Assembly: GCA_002435755.1 (NCBI GenBank)
Contig: DIYH01000024.1
Span: forward strand, 1-64,000
From: Flammeovirgaceae bacterium UBA6059
GTDB taxonomy: Bacteria; Bacteroidota; Bacteroidia; Cytophagales; Cyclobacteriaceae
DNA: 64,000 bases
Direction of reading: 5' to 3'
This document shows positions 52,763 through 63,048 of this stretch, piece after piece. The notes under the pieces are model-generated. The model worked only from the letters and a program-made list of their open reading frames with translations, did not search any database and had not been told where the DNA came from. The position numbers and the translations under genes were made by a program. Numbering within the stretch: position 1 is the stretch's first letter; each line of letters starts with the position of its first letter.

Positions 52763-55700
52763 ATGCAGCGATTTTCACTATTTCTAGTCCTCTCATTTTT
52801 CAGCGTTATTCCTCTTCAAGCTCAAGTTAATGAGCAGGATTCACTCGCCTTGGTGGCGCTCTATGAGAATACTCATGGCGACAATTGGAATAATAATAAT
52901 GACTGGCTGGAAGGGCCGGTGGAGAGTTGGCACGGAGTTGAAGTAAGGGATGATCGAGTGGTATCTGTAGTTTTGACTGGCGGTCAATTCTCCGGTGGCA
53001 ATAATCTAACGGGCACACTACCCGATGACTTATCTATGCTTATAGAGTTGGAGAGACTTGATTTATCGCATAATCACTTGACTGGTGAAATTCCTCAGTC
53101 TTTAGGCTCCTTATCAAATCTTGCTCATCTTGACCTCAGAAATAATGACATTGGAGGTTCTATTCCATCCGCATTTGGTAGCCTTATCAAGTTGGAATAT
53201 CTAGATCTCCAGCTAAACCTGATATCCGGTCAGATTCCGTTTAGTTTAGGTAACCTAGGTAATTTGATAAGTCTTAACCTGGGATACAATAACCTGACGG
53301 GAAGCATACCTAAGGAATTATTCAATTTAAACAGCCTTGAATCCCTGATTTTGAGTAATAACGCTCTCTCGGGTGAAATTCCGGAAGGAATAGATAACCT
53401 GACAAGCCTAACCCTTTTGGATTTTAGTAAAAATCAAATCACTGGGGTGATACCAGCCCAAATCACGAGTCTCTCTGAATTGCAATTCATAGTCCTCAAC
53501 AACAATATTTTGACAGGCTCTTTACCTCTCGAAATAGGATTAATTGCAGATTTAAAAATTCTTTATATTCATGTCAACCCACTATCGGGCCCGATACCCT
53601 TGAGCATCACTAAGTTAGACCAACTTGCTTCATCAAATGAGTTTGTTTCTGGTTTTGTGTACTTTGGTACTGATATTTGCGAACCTCAGGACGAATCCTA
53701 TCAAGCATGGAAGAAAGATAGAGTCATTGAGGCAAATGGAATGATCTGTACCTTTACCGAGGACTCGCGGTTAGACTCTCTTGCTCTGGTTGATTTCTAT
53801 AATCATACAGGTGGCGAAAGCTGGGTCAATAATGAAAACTGGCTCACCGGAAACCTGGAAAGTTGGCACGGTGTGTCTGTCAGTGGAGGACGAGTAGTAG
53901 GATTAGAACTTTACAATAACGGACTTGATGGAATCATTCCTAGCGAGATTGGTAACCTGACGTATCTGGAAAGTCTTGTTTTGCCTGGAAATAATCTTAC
54001 TGGTCCATTACCTGGTGAGGTGGGAAAGCTTGAGCGACTAGTTGAGTTAGATTTGTTTGTCAATGAGCTAATGGGGGAAATTCCTGAAGAGCTCTATAGC
54101 CTTACAGGTCTTGGGCGCCTTGATCTGTTTGGTAACCAATTTAGTGGTTCAATTTCTTCGAATATTAAAAATTTAACAGGTCTGACTTGGTTAAATCTTG
54201 CCGCAAATCAGTTAACGGGAACTATTCCCTCCGAAATTGGAAATTTAGAATATTTACAGTTGTTAGGGTTGAACAACAACCTTTTAACAGGAGAAATCCC
54301 TACTAGCATAGGGGATATGTCTTTTCTCAATACCCTATATCTTTCAAGCAATCAGTTGTCTGGCAGCATACCCGTCGAAATTGGTCTTCTTAAAGAATTG
54401 GATGAATTAGATTTAGCGTATAATCAACTCACTGGTACAATACCTGGTCATCTAGGTAACTTGTTAAACTTAAGAGGTCTTTCTTTAAATAATAATGGGT
54501 TGACTGGTACTTTACCCATTGAAATCAGTGCATTATCTCAGCTGGAAGAATTGTGGTTAGCTTCTAACCAACTAAGTGATGTTATACCTGCCGAAATTGG
54601 GCTTTTATCAAAGCTAGAAGGCTTATCACTATCGAATAACAATCTGACAGGAAATATCCCACCGGAAATAGGGAAATTGCAATCATTGACCCAACTGTAT
54701 CTCAATGGCAATGATCTCGATGGCATTGTCCCGGAAGCATTCACCAGTCTCGTTGCGCTTGAAAGGTTTAGCATTCAAAATAACGCTAACCTTTGTGAGC
54801 CCGAGACATCATTGTATGCCGCCTGGGCAGCTGGGTTATTATCATACCATAATGAGGGAACTTGCGATAACACAGATGTCGATCCAGAAGTAAGTTCAGT
54901 CTCTGTGGTAGACAGTCTAGTACTTGTTACACTTTATGAACGCACAAGTGGAGATAATTGGTTTAATAACGAGAATTGGCTGATAGGTCCGGTAGAAACT
55001 TGGTTTGGCATTACAGTTACAGATGGTCGTGTGACCAGAATTAACATGAACAGTGATGGAGGGGAAGACTGCTGCACCGGCAATAATCTTACAGGAGAAA
55101 TTCCTACGGAGTTGGGCCAATTGGACGAATTGCAGCATTTGATGCTATACTGGAATAACCTGACTGGTGTAATTCCTTCAAGTCTAGGTAATCTGAAAGA
55201 GTTGGAGAAGCTAGGTCTATGGTCAAATGACCTTGAGGAGGATATACCTCTTGAACTAATGTCATTGACTCGACTATCTCTGCTGAGTTTAGGAGGCAAT
55301 AGACTGACCGGTGGTATCCCTCCCCAGATTGGAGATTTAACAAGACTGACAAGTCTCCATTTGGGGCCAAATAACCTGGGTGGAGAGATACCTGATGAAC
55401 TGTCAAAACTAACCAATCTAAAAGCACTTTATCTGCAACGAGCAGGATTAGAGGGGGAGCTTCCTGAATGGATTGGCAACTTCAACCAACTCACTAATCT
55501 TCATCTCTATGACAATAACTTTATAGGGGATATACCACTTTCAATTTGGAATCTGGAACATCTGTATTATTTGTATCTGCATGACAATGAGTTCACCGGT
55601 AATATTCCTGAAACAGTTGGCGATCTTAAGGAGCTGAGAGAGCTCTGGGTAAAAAACACAAACCTTTCAGGTCCACTTCCAAAATCAATCACAAACTTAG

Positions 55701-57721
55701 AAAAACTGACTTTGGAAAGGATAGCTTTCGATTTTTCCGGTACAAGCATTTGCGAACCTACTGAAGAGTGGTATCAAGAGTGGAAAAATGCATTTCAAGT
55801 AAGGGGTAGTGGTATTTACTGTGCCTATCCTTATTTTCTCTCGTTCAGGATCAATGGAGTCGACGCAGTTCCAATTATCCATTATGATAATAACTCTATT
55901 GAGTTAAATGTAGATACCTCAATAGACTTAAGGAGTTTAGTGATTGATTTTGAAGTTGTTGATAAATCTATAGTCTCCATCGACGGGCTAACGCAGATCA
56001 GCGGAGAGACAATTAATAACTTCAGCGAGCCATTGATATACACAATCACGACTCAAGATGGTTCTTATTCTACCGATTGGCGAGTGTCGATAACCAACCA
56101 GCCGCTTAAGAATGGTATTATCCAAACTGATTATGAGGCCTTAGTATCATTTTTCCAAGCTACAGAAGGAGAAGGCTGGTATAATAACGTTAATTGGTTA
56201 AGCTCTGAACCGGTAAGCTCTTGGTTCGGTATTACTGTTGAAGGTCAAAGGGTAACTGAAATTAACTTAAACAATGACGGTACAGCTGACAACTTACTAG
56301 GAAATAATCTCAAAGGAGAATTACCTCAAACCTTAGAAGCACTTACTGCGCTCAAGGTGCTTAATCTTGGCGGGAATAACCTCTATGGTACTTTTATTTT
56401 CAACCTTCCAAAACTTTCATCTTTAGGACTATCGAGCAATGATTATTTTGGTGAGTTGCCAACCGACTGGAACAAACTTCAAGGTTTAAGAGAATTATCG
56501 TTGAACAACAATAAATTCACTGGTCAAATACCAACAACAATCAATGAACTCAAAAATATTAGACGACTTCATATATCCTATAATCAACTTACAGGTTCAA
56601 TTCCGAAAGAAATTGGCGACCTACTAGAGTTGAGGGATCTATATTTAGATGGCAATCAAATTGAAGGTAGCATACCGATTCAAATTAGTAATCTTAAAAA
56701 TCTAATTAACCTTAGCATTCCATTCAATAACATATCAGGAAGAATACCTGATGAGTTGGGAGATCTTACAAGTTTGGGGGTACTATTTCTGGCTGGTAAT
56801 AGGCTTGCAGGTCCTATACCACGATCTTTAGGGAGACTAACTAGTTTAAGTGGCTTGATCCTTTATGGAAACAAGTTTGATGGCAGTATACCTCAAGAGA
56901 TCGGTGACTTAATAGAACTTAGGACAATAAGTTTATCTAACAACCGCATGTCAGGTGCGATACCTGCTGAAATAGGTAAGCTTAAGGATCTTGAGCGGTT
57001 TAAAATTGATGGTAACAATTTTACTGGTCCTCTCCCTTTATCGATCCTCAATTTAGAGCATCTTGGTAGCCTAGATAATCCTTTGGCTATTCTCGACTAT
57101 TCAGAGACTTTCGTGTGCAAACCCCAGGTTACAGCATTTGCTGAGTGGTCTGAAGGAAGAAATATAGTTGGGACTGATGTTACCTGCCCGCAGATTGGAT
57201 TTATAAGTTACTCTGTAGATAGATCAGTTCTATCCGTGATTGATTATCCAAACAAGACCGTAATACTCGATTTCAGTCGAGCTTCGGATGATCGCCAACT
57301 GATAGCGGAGTTCGAGTTAACACCTAATACTAATGCTTTAATAGGAGATGTTACTCAGCGGAGTGGTATTACGCCGAATGATTTTTCATATCAGTTGGTT
57401 TACACCCTTGTTGATGAATTGGGCAATTTTTCTGAGTGGCGAGTGATCTCAGGGTCGATCACCACAAGCCTGCCAAATAGCTCGGACATTGACATACGCA
57501 TTTTTCCAAACCCTGCCAAAGATATGATCACGGTGATCGACGATAAACAGCGTATCCGCCAGCTGCGATTGGTCAATATGAGCGGTCAGTTGATTCGAGA
57601 GTTTGCCCACTCAAAAAGCAACGAATACGATCTGATTGGTATAAGATCAGGTGTCTATCTTTTGCAATTAAACTTGACAGATGACCAAGCAACATACCAC
57701 AAACTCATTGTCAACAAATGA
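52763..57721 (+). CDS. Giant secreted plant-type LRR protein with four LRR modules and T9SS sorting tail
   Basis: 1652 residues. Signal peptide MQRFSLFLVLSFFSVIPLQA. Four modules start at about residues 25, 337, 714 and 1121, each with a cap of the pattern (D)SLALVxxYxxTxGxxW(x)NNxNWL...W(H/F)G, then plant-type LRRs (LxxLxLxxNxLxGxIPxxIGxL) and a C-E-P end. Two DUF5018-like beta domains follow modules 3 and 4 (about 1035-1110 and 1480-1560). The last ~75 residues are a Por/T9SS type A sorting domain (IFPNPAKDMITV ... GVYLLQL). It should be exported by T9SS and attached to the cell surface; binding or adhesion is likely, target unknown. Confidence 0.9.
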   Translation: MQRFSLFLVLSFFSVIPLQAQVNEQDSLALVALYENTHGDNWNNNNDWLEGPVESWHGVEVRDDRVVSVVLTGGQFSGGNNLTGTLPDDLSMLIELERLDLSHNHLTGEIPQSLGSLSNLAHLDLRNNDIGGSIPSAFGSLIKLEYLDLQLNLISGQIPFSLGNLGNLISLNLGYNNLTGSIPKELFNLNSLESLILSNNALSGEIPEGIDNLTSLTLLDFSKNQITGVIPAQITSLSELQFIVLNNNILTGSLPLEIGLIADLKILYIHVNPLSGPIPLSITKLDQLASSNEFVSGFVYFGTDICEPQDESYQAWKKDRVIEANGMICTFTEDSRLDSLALVDFYNHTGGESWVNNENWLTGNLESWHGVSVSGGRVVGLELYNNGLDGIIPSEIGNLTYLESLVLPGNNLTGPLPGEVGKLERLVELDLFVNELMGEIPEELYSLTGLGRLDLFGNQFSGSISSNIKNLTGLTWLNLAANQLTGTIPSEIGNLEYLQLLGLNNNLLTGEIPTSIGDMSFLNTLYLSSNQLSGSIPVEIGLLKELDELDLAYNQLTGTIPGHLGNLLNLRGLSLNNNGLTGTLPIEISALSQLEELWLASNQLSDVIPAEIGLLSKLEGLSLSNNNLTGNIPPEIGKLQSLTQLYLNGNDLDGIVPEAFTSLVALERFSIQNNANLCEPETSLYAAWAAGLLSYHNEGTCDNTDVDPEVSSVSVVDSLVLVTLYERTSGDNWFNNENWLIGPVETWFGITVTDGRVTRINMNSDGGEDCCTGNNLTGEIPTELGQLDELQHLMLYWNNLTGVIPSSLGNLKELEKLGLWSNDLEEDIPLELMSLTRLSLLSLGGNRLTGGIPPQIGDLTRLTSLHLGPNNLGGEIPDELSKLTNLKALYLQRAGLEGELPEWIGNFNQLTNLHLYDNNFIGDIPLSIWNLEHLYYLYLHDNEFTGNIPETVGDLKELRELWVKNTNLSGPLPKSITNLEKLTLERIAFDFSGTSICEPTEEWYQEWKNAFQVRGSGIYCAYPYFLSFRINGVDAVPIIHYDNNSIELNVDTSIDLRSLVIDFEVVDKSIVSIDGLTQISGETINNFSEPLIYTITTQDGSYSTDWRVSITNQPLKNGIIQTDYEALVSFFQATEGEGWYNNVNWLSSEPVSSWFGITVEGQRVTEINLNNDGTADNLLGNNLKGELPQTLEALTALKVLNLGGNNLYGTFIFNLPKLSSLGLSSNDYFGELPTDWNKLQGLRELSLNNNKFTGQIPTTINELKNIRRLHISYNQLTGSIPKEIGDLLELRDLYLDGNQIEGSIPIQISNLKNLINLSIPFNNISGRIPDELGDLTSLGVLFLAGNRLAGPIPRSLGRLTSLSGLILYGNKFDGSIPQEIGDLIELRTISLSNNRMSGAIPAEIGKLKDLERFKIDGNNFTGPLPLSILNLEHLGSLDNPLAILDYSETFVCKPQVTAFAEWSEGRNIVGTDVTCPQIGFISYSVDRSVLSVIDYPNKTVILDFSRASDDRQLIAEFELTPNTNALIGDVTQRSGITPNDFSYQLVYTLVDELGNFSEWRVISGSITTSLPNSSDIDIRIFPNPAKDMITVIDDKQRIRQLRLVNMSGQLIREFAHSKSNEYDLIGIRSGVYLLQLNLTDDQATYHKLIVNK

Positions 57722-57748
57722 TAAAAGCATAACACCTTCTCTCACGAT

Positions 57749-59779
57749 ATGAAATACCTTACCTCTATTTTGCTCATCATATTAGTCCATTCTTCGAAGA
57801 GCCAGGTGAATAAGCAGGATTCACTTGCACTCGTTGCGATCTACCAGAATATGGGCGGAGACAACTGGAAAAGGAATGATAACTGGCTGGTTGGTAATGT
57901 CGATATATGGTATGGTGTAACTGTTGTAGACAGTAGAATCTCAGCCTTAGAGTTGAGTAGCAATTCCTTAACTGGACGGATACCGACAGAAATCAGCAAT
58001 TTAACTGCCCTGTTAGATTTAGATTTTGCTGGAAATGCGCTTTGGACTTCCATTCCAGCTGAGATTGGTGCTTTAACCAATCTGAGATACCTGAATTTGG
58101 TAGGATGTGTCCTTACCGGTAACATACCATCAAGTCTAGGTAATTTATCTGATCTTGAAGTTTTGAACCTTCGTCAAAATCTTCTTGAAGGTGGCGTTCC
58201 AGATGAAATCTTTGACCTTACCAATCTCAAGTATTTGTATCTAGATGGTAATGAGTTGGTTGGTGAGATATCAGTGGAAATAACAAACCTAAGTAGTATT
58301 CAAACTATTGATCTAAGAGACAATTATTTGTGTGAGCCATCTTCGTTGGATTTTAAAAATTTCATTAACAACATCGGCTATGGCGGCACAGGGATCAAAT
58401 GTGATTCGCTTATCGTCCCTCCTGAAGATTCTTTGGCGCTGGTTGCACTCTATCAAAGTACCAATGGTGAAAACTGGGACATCAATCATAATTGGTTAGA
58501 AGAGCGAGTTGGGAGTTGGTTCGGTATTGAAGTATCCAGCAATCGGGTCAAAGAGATTTCGCTTCCCAGTAACGGTCTAATTGGTACACTTCCAATAGAG
58601 CTTGACAAGTTGTCTGGCCTAGAGTATATGGATCTATCGAGAAATGAAATCTCTGGTGGCGTTCCAACCTGGTTTGGTCAATTAGACGAACTCCAAGCTT
58701 TGGTTTTAGATGAAAACAACTTCTCGAGTACAATACCTGATGAGCTCGCTGACCTCCAAAATTTGGTCTATTTATCAATCAACAATAATGACTTGTCTGC
58801 TTCAATACCTGCAGGGTTTTGGTCCAACACAAAACTTGAGTCTTTAAGTCTAAGAAATAACGACCTATCTGGTGATCTCACAAATTTAGTTAGTAGTGCA
58901 ACGAGTCTACGGATTCTTGATCTATCTGGTAATAGTCTTCTCGGTGAGATACCTGTGGAGTACTTTAATCATCCTACTTTAGAATACTTGGGTCTCAGGA
59001 ATAACACTTTGGAAGGAGAAATCCCTGATGGAATTGAGACTAACGTGAGCCTTACCTCAGTAGATTTGAGTTACAATCTCCTTGTCGGATCAATTCCTTT
59101 ATCGTTTGTCAACCTCTCTCAGCTTGGTATTGATGGCGTTTTTGACTATTCCAACACTCAAATTTGTGAACCTTATGCGTTGGTTTTTCAGGAGTGGAAA
59201 AATGGTAGAAGTGTATTTGGTACTAATGTGTCTTGTGTATCTACTTCTCTTTCCAGTTTTAAGATGGTAGGATATAGTGAAGTACCTAGTATTAATCGCT
59301 CAGACTATACAATAACCTTCAATACAATTGATGAAAGCTCACTCGTGGCAGAATTCGAGGTAGCATTTGGAGCGAGCGTTTACATAAACGAAGTTCTTCA
59401 AGAAAGTGCGGTTACCTCAAATGACTTTTCATCACCCGTCACCTACAGCATAGTATCACAAGACAAATCTGATACTTCCGAATGGTTGGTTGTGATCAGC
59501 TCACTGTCCGAAACGATTACAAGCATAGATGATTCATTCTTCAATGGCCTTAAGATCTACCCTAATCCGGTTAGGGACTTTCTCTACATCGAAGATTCTG
59601 AAAAAAGAATTCAAAACATTCAATTGATAAACTTGACCGGCCAACTTATTCGGACTTATCATATGGCCAATCCTGATAATCAGTATGATTTAAGCGGTAT
59701 GAAAAGGGGAGTATATCTACTTCAGATCGAGTTGGACAATAAGAGACTATACAATACGAGAATACTAATTCAAGACTAA
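57749..59779 (+). CDS. Secreted plant-type LRR protein with T9SS sorting tail, shorter paralogue
   Basis: 676 residues, starting 27 bases past the larger gene. Signal peptide MKYLTSILLIILVHSSKS. Two modules with the same cap (QDSLALVAIYQNMGGDNW; EDSLALVALYQSTNGENW), LRRs, one DUF5018-like domain (about 500-580) and a C-terminal T9SS sorting domain (KIYPNPVRDFLYIED ... GVYLLQIEL). It is a tandem paralogue, probably in one operon. It faces the next gene tail to tail at 13 bases. Confidence 0.9.
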   Translation: MKYLTSILLIILVHSSKSQVNKQDSLALVAIYQNMGGDNWKRNDNWLVGNVDIWYGVTVVDSRISALELSSNSLTGRIPTEISNLTALLDLDFAGNALWTSIPAEIGALTNLRYLNLVGCVLTGNIPSSLGNLSDLEVLNLRQNLLEGGVPDEIFDLTNLKYLYLDGNELVGEISVEITNLSSIQTIDLRDNYLCEPSSLDFKNFINNIGYGGTGIKCDSLIVPPEDSLALVALYQSTNGENWDINHNWLEERVGSWFGIEVSSNRVKEISLPSNGLIGTLPIELDKLSGLEYMDLSRNEISGGVPTWFGQLDELQALVLDENNFSSTIPDELADLQNLVYLSINNNDLSASIPAGFWSNTKLESLSLRNNDLSGDLTNLVSSATSLRILDLSGNSLLGEIPVEYFNHPTLEYLGLRNNTLEGEIPDGIETNVSLTSVDLSYNLLVGSIPLSFVNLSQLGIDGVFDYSNTQICEPYALVFQEWKNGRSVFGTNVSCVSTSLSSFKMVGYSEVPSINRSDYTITFNTIDESSLVAEFEVAFGASVYINEVLQESAVTSNDFSSPVTYSIVSQDKSDTSEWLVVISSLSETITSIDDSFFNGLKIYPNPVRDFLYIEDSEKRIQNIQLINLTGQLIRTYHMANPDNQYDLSGMKRGVYLLQIELDNKRLYNTRILIQD

Positions 59780-59792
59780 TACAATCAGGAAC

Positions 59793-62231
59793 TCAATAAT
59801 AATTCACTCGACATCTCGGATGAGACTCGCGAAAGCTTGAGATGCTCTTATTGTTAAGTCGGGTGTTGTAGCAGGTTAGCTCTTCGAGTGACCTTAAGTC
59901 AGAGAGTGGGGACAGGTTGCGTACCTGCGTATTCGAGCAGTCTAGTACTTTGAGTGATCGGATCGTTTCAAGTCCTTTGAGGTTTTTGATGTTGGTGCCG
60001 CTCACATTAAGCGATTGAAGACCCTTCAATGACCCAAAAGGTGAGAGGTCATCAATAGGAGTGTCTTGAATGGAAAGCGCTTTGAGAGATTTCAATTGGA
60101 TGATTGAATTGATATCATAAAGCGGGCTTTTAGAGCATTCTAGTGCTTCTAATCCTGAGAACTGTTCTATGCCTACGAACGAAGTGATCTGAGTTTCTGT
60201 GAGCTCCAGTGATCTAAGATTATAAAACGACTTGGCCAGTGCAAGGTCCTTGATATCACGACCCGATAATTGCAATCTCTCACTTTTTACAAGCCGGTGA
60301 AGATAACGCTCACCTACTTGTTTTACGGGCGCAAGATTATCCTTCATCTGAGCCTGGTTGTTAGCCGACATATCTTCCCACCACTTTTTTAGTTCTGATG
60401 ATTGGAAAAGCAGGAGTTGGTCAGGATGCTCTACTTGCCAGAGCATGGCTATTTCGGATTTGACCGATGTATTATTGATATTGATTTCTTCCAAAGTCGA
60501 GATATTGGTCAAAGGGTGGAGCTGACTGATCCCGGTAGTGGAAACATCCAGTATCTTGAGAGAAGGATGGTTTTCAAGTCCGATGAGGCTGTTTACCCGG
60601 GTGCCACTAGTTCTAAGCTCCATGAGATTGGTCAATTCTCTACAAAAACTTAAAGAACTGATCTCTGTGGTGCTTATGTCTAACTTTTGCAACTGATTGA
60701 ACCGAGAGAGGGCAGAAGCATCACTGATAGGGTTCCCGGAAACATCCAATTCGGTGATATTGAACAGACGAATGATTTGTTCAAGATCTGGAGTACCATC
60801 GCTACCTATGTCCATCTCTTGAGTCAGTACTGTCTTCCATTCCGGTGACAGTCCTCTCCACCACAGCTCATTTTCACGGGTATTGACCACTACCAATGCA
60901 TTTGGGTGTGCTGACATGTATCGGGCTGCTTCCAGCTGTGAAATTTGGGAGTTATCCGCCTGGATGTACTCAAGGTTCGGAGCGTTGAGCGAGGTTAGCT
61001 CTTTGACCCTCGTGTTTTGAATGTCGAGAGTACGTAGTTCGTTCAGACTAGCCAGATTGCCCAATTGCGATAGGGGGGTACTCGCTACCGTGAGACTTTG
61101 TAGTCGGGGATATTGGCCAATGCCTTCAAGGGAAGTGATTCGGGTCTGGCTGAGGTCAAGCTCTGTCAATGAAGGCAACAGGGGTAGTTGGTCCATCGAT
61201 CTGATCGTGTTGTTTCCTCTCAGATCGAGGGAAGACAATTGCGGTAGCTGCACAAGAAAAGCGTATTGATTAAGCCTCGCCTCAGTAATGTTGAGGTGCT
61301 TGACTTTGCTAAACATAGACCAGTCAAGGCTGTCAGTCAGTGGGTTTCTGGATAGGTCAAGCTCCTCGATATCTACGGCGTACTTAAGTGGCTCAAAGCT
61401 AGTCAACCCGCACCCTGACATATGTAGCGATTTCAACTTACCAAGGTATCGCAATGGGCTGAAGTCCCCTGCCTGAACATTATTGATATTGAGATGCTCA
61501 AGCTTGTCGAGTAACTGGAGAGGTGATAAGTCTACCAATAATGAATTGTTAGATAGGTCGAGGCTGTCCATATCGATCAATTGGTAAAGCTCAGAAGTGG
61601 TGACCGAATCGGTGCTTCCAAGCTTGCTCAGGAAGATAGAAGTCCATTGAAATGATAGTGAATTCCACCAGGTAAGTAGCTCTTGATCACGACTTATCTT
61701 AGTGGTATAGATGCTGACGATCTTGAGCTCATCAGCTTCTTCATTGATATTGATTTCAATGAACCTTGGCTGACGATTATCAACAGAATCCCCATCTACA
61801 GTAAGCCCTACCAGATGTCGTTCTAGGTGTACTTTGAGATACAGCTGGTCATCCTCGCCGACCTCTTCTGTGATATCCAGAATATTGAACTCAAATGAAA
61901 CATCTCGAAAAAAGAACTCAATATCCTTAAGATAGGCGATCACATCCTTGTTCGTGATCACCTGACGATCCTCTAGCAGATCGTCTTCGACTTGTACTTC
62001 GCTATCACGAAATACCTTAGCATAGCTCTGTGTGATAATGACATCCTTGTCACGTGTAGACGTATTGGTACTGCCTACTGTATTGAGCATGTACTCCAGG
62101 AAGGACACTAATCTTTCGGCGCGCTGCGGATAGAGACTAGTAGTATCCGCTACCGCAATGTCTTGTGCTGATAAGGTGCTCGATACCGTCAAGCTGAGCC
62201 AGAGGACAATAGACCACCTAACCCTTGCCAT
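59793..62231 (-). CDS. Secreted SDS22/internalin-type LRR protein
   Basis: 812 residues from the ATG at 62229-62231, whose start overlaps the upstream stop by 14 bases. Signal peptide MARVRWSIVLWLSLTVSSTL. Residues about 25-195 are a domain without LRRs, possibly related to the neighbour at 63045-63629. From about 215 on there are 22-residue LRRs of the SDS22 type (LxxLxxLxLxxTxIxxLxPL), clearly different from the plant-type repeats next door. No T9SS tail is seen, so it may be periplasmic or lipid-independent surface bound. It is the last gene of the right-end operon. Confidence 0.85.
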   Translation of the reverse strand: MARVRWSIVLWLSLTVSSTLSAQDIAVADTTSLYPQRAERLVSFLEYMLNTVGSTNTSTRDKDVIITQSYAKVFRDSEVQVEDDLLEDRQVITNKDVIAYLKDIEFFFRDVSFEFNILDITEEVGEDDQLYLKVHLERHLVGLTVDGDSVDNRQPRFIEININEEADELKIVSIYTTKISRDQELLTWWNSLSFQWTSIFLSKLGSTDSVTTSELYQLIDMDSLDLSNNSLLVDLSPLQLLDKLEHLNINNVQAGDFSPLRYLGKLKSLHMSGCGLTSFEPLKYAVDIEELDLSRNPLTDSLDWSMFSKVKHLNITEARLNQYAFLVQLPQLSSLDLRGNNTIRSMDQLPLLPSLTELDLSQTRITSLEGIGQYPRLQSLTVASTPLSQLGNLASLNELRTLDIQNTRVKELTSLNAPNLEYIQADNSQISQLEAARYMSAHPNALVVVNTRENELWWRGLSPEWKTVLTQEMDIGSDGTPDLEQIIRLFNITELDVSGNPISDASALSRFNQLQKLDISTTEISSLSFCRELTNLMELRTSGTRVNSLIGLENHPSLKILDVSTTGISQLHPLTNISTLEEININNTSVKSEIAMLWQVEHPDQLLLFQSSELKKWWEDMSANNQAQMKDNLAPVKQVGERYLHRLVKSERLQLSGRDIKDLALAKSFYNLRSLELTETQITSFVGIEQFSGLEALECSKSPLYDINSIIQLKSLKALSIQDTPIDDLSPFGSLKGLQSLNVSGTNIKNLKGLETIRSLKVLDCSNTQVRNLSPLSDLRSLEELTCYNTRLNNKSISSFRESHPRCRVNYY

Positions 62232-63048
62232 ACAGGTATGCTTTAAGCAAGTCATCCTCTCCTGGGTTGAGCTTTACGAGGTTTGAGATAAGCCAACCAG
62301 TATTGTAACCTGAACGTTTGAAATTGGTGATCTCGAAGTACCATCCATCGATCTGAAAGAAGTGAAATTTTACATCCTGTACTGTTTTGAACTGCTGCTT
62401 ACCTGTCTTCATCTCATAAAGGAATAATGTGAGGTAGTCAGGCTCAAAAGCATGTGGGGTGTAATCCTCAGGCCTGTCATTGTCTTGAAGTGCCTTTCTC
62501 AGTGTCATGAAATCCAGTTCATGACTCATGGGATGGATGAACTTCTTGTTAGCAGTTGTATCCTTACCGAATAGTCCTTGATACTTACTGGACACCACAT
62601 CATCTATTACCCACTCATAACCGAGTCGTTCCTGCTGCAGGACCATAAGCAGGATGAGGTTGGATTCATTTCCACGATCGTCAAATACTGCATTTACTTC
62701 AGCAAAGAAGCCGCTTTGATGAAAATCCAGAAATAGCTGGTCTTTCTTTTCGGCAACTTCCTCAATAAACTCCTCTTTCAGGTTATCCGAAATGTTAGTG
62801 TTAGATGCGTCAAAAAGGATCGGCAGGTACTTTTGACGAAGCTTCGCCTGGCGGTAGTTGCGATCGCCCTCATAGTACCGGTCGCCTTTCTCATCTTCCT
62901 CACCATTAAACCGTCGGAAGAATTGATTGACCAGCTTGGTACTGGCATAAAGTGCCGACTCATCCTCTTTCGTCAGGCTGCCACTCTGTGCCCACACCAT
63001 TTCCGGTAGGACACAAAGCAACCATACGTACCAGACACATCGGATCAT
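62218..63048 (-). CDS. Secreted protein of unknown function, LRR operon
   Basis: 276 residues. Signal peptide MIRCVWYVWLLCVLPEMVWA. The mature part begins helical and charged (ESALYASTKLVNQFFRRFNG) and has a middle with YEWVIDDVVSSKYQGLF and a C-terminal ITNFKRSGYNTGWLISNLV. A family was not recognised. It overlaps both neighbours (ATGA with the upstream gene, 14 bases with the LRR gene), so the three are translated together. Confidence 0.7.
   Translation of the reverse strand: MIRCVWYVWLLCVLPEMVWAQSGSLTKEDESALYASTKLVNQFFRRFNGEEDEKGDRYYEGDRNYRQAKLRQKYLPILFDASNTNISDNLKEEFIEEVAEKKDQLFLDFHQSGFFAEVNAVFDDRGNESNLILLMVLQQERLGYEWVIDDVVSSKYQGLFGKDTTANKKFIHPMSHELDFMTLRKALQDNDRPEDYTPHAFEPDYLTLFLYEMKTGKQQFKTVQDVKFHFFQIDGWYFEITNFKRSGYNTGWLISNLVKLNPGEDDLLKAYLYGKG

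Noticed and set aside
54934..55416. 160-codon minus-strand frame within the LRR gene
   Set aside because: A shadow of the regular LRR repeat; Ser/Leu-rich by mirror.
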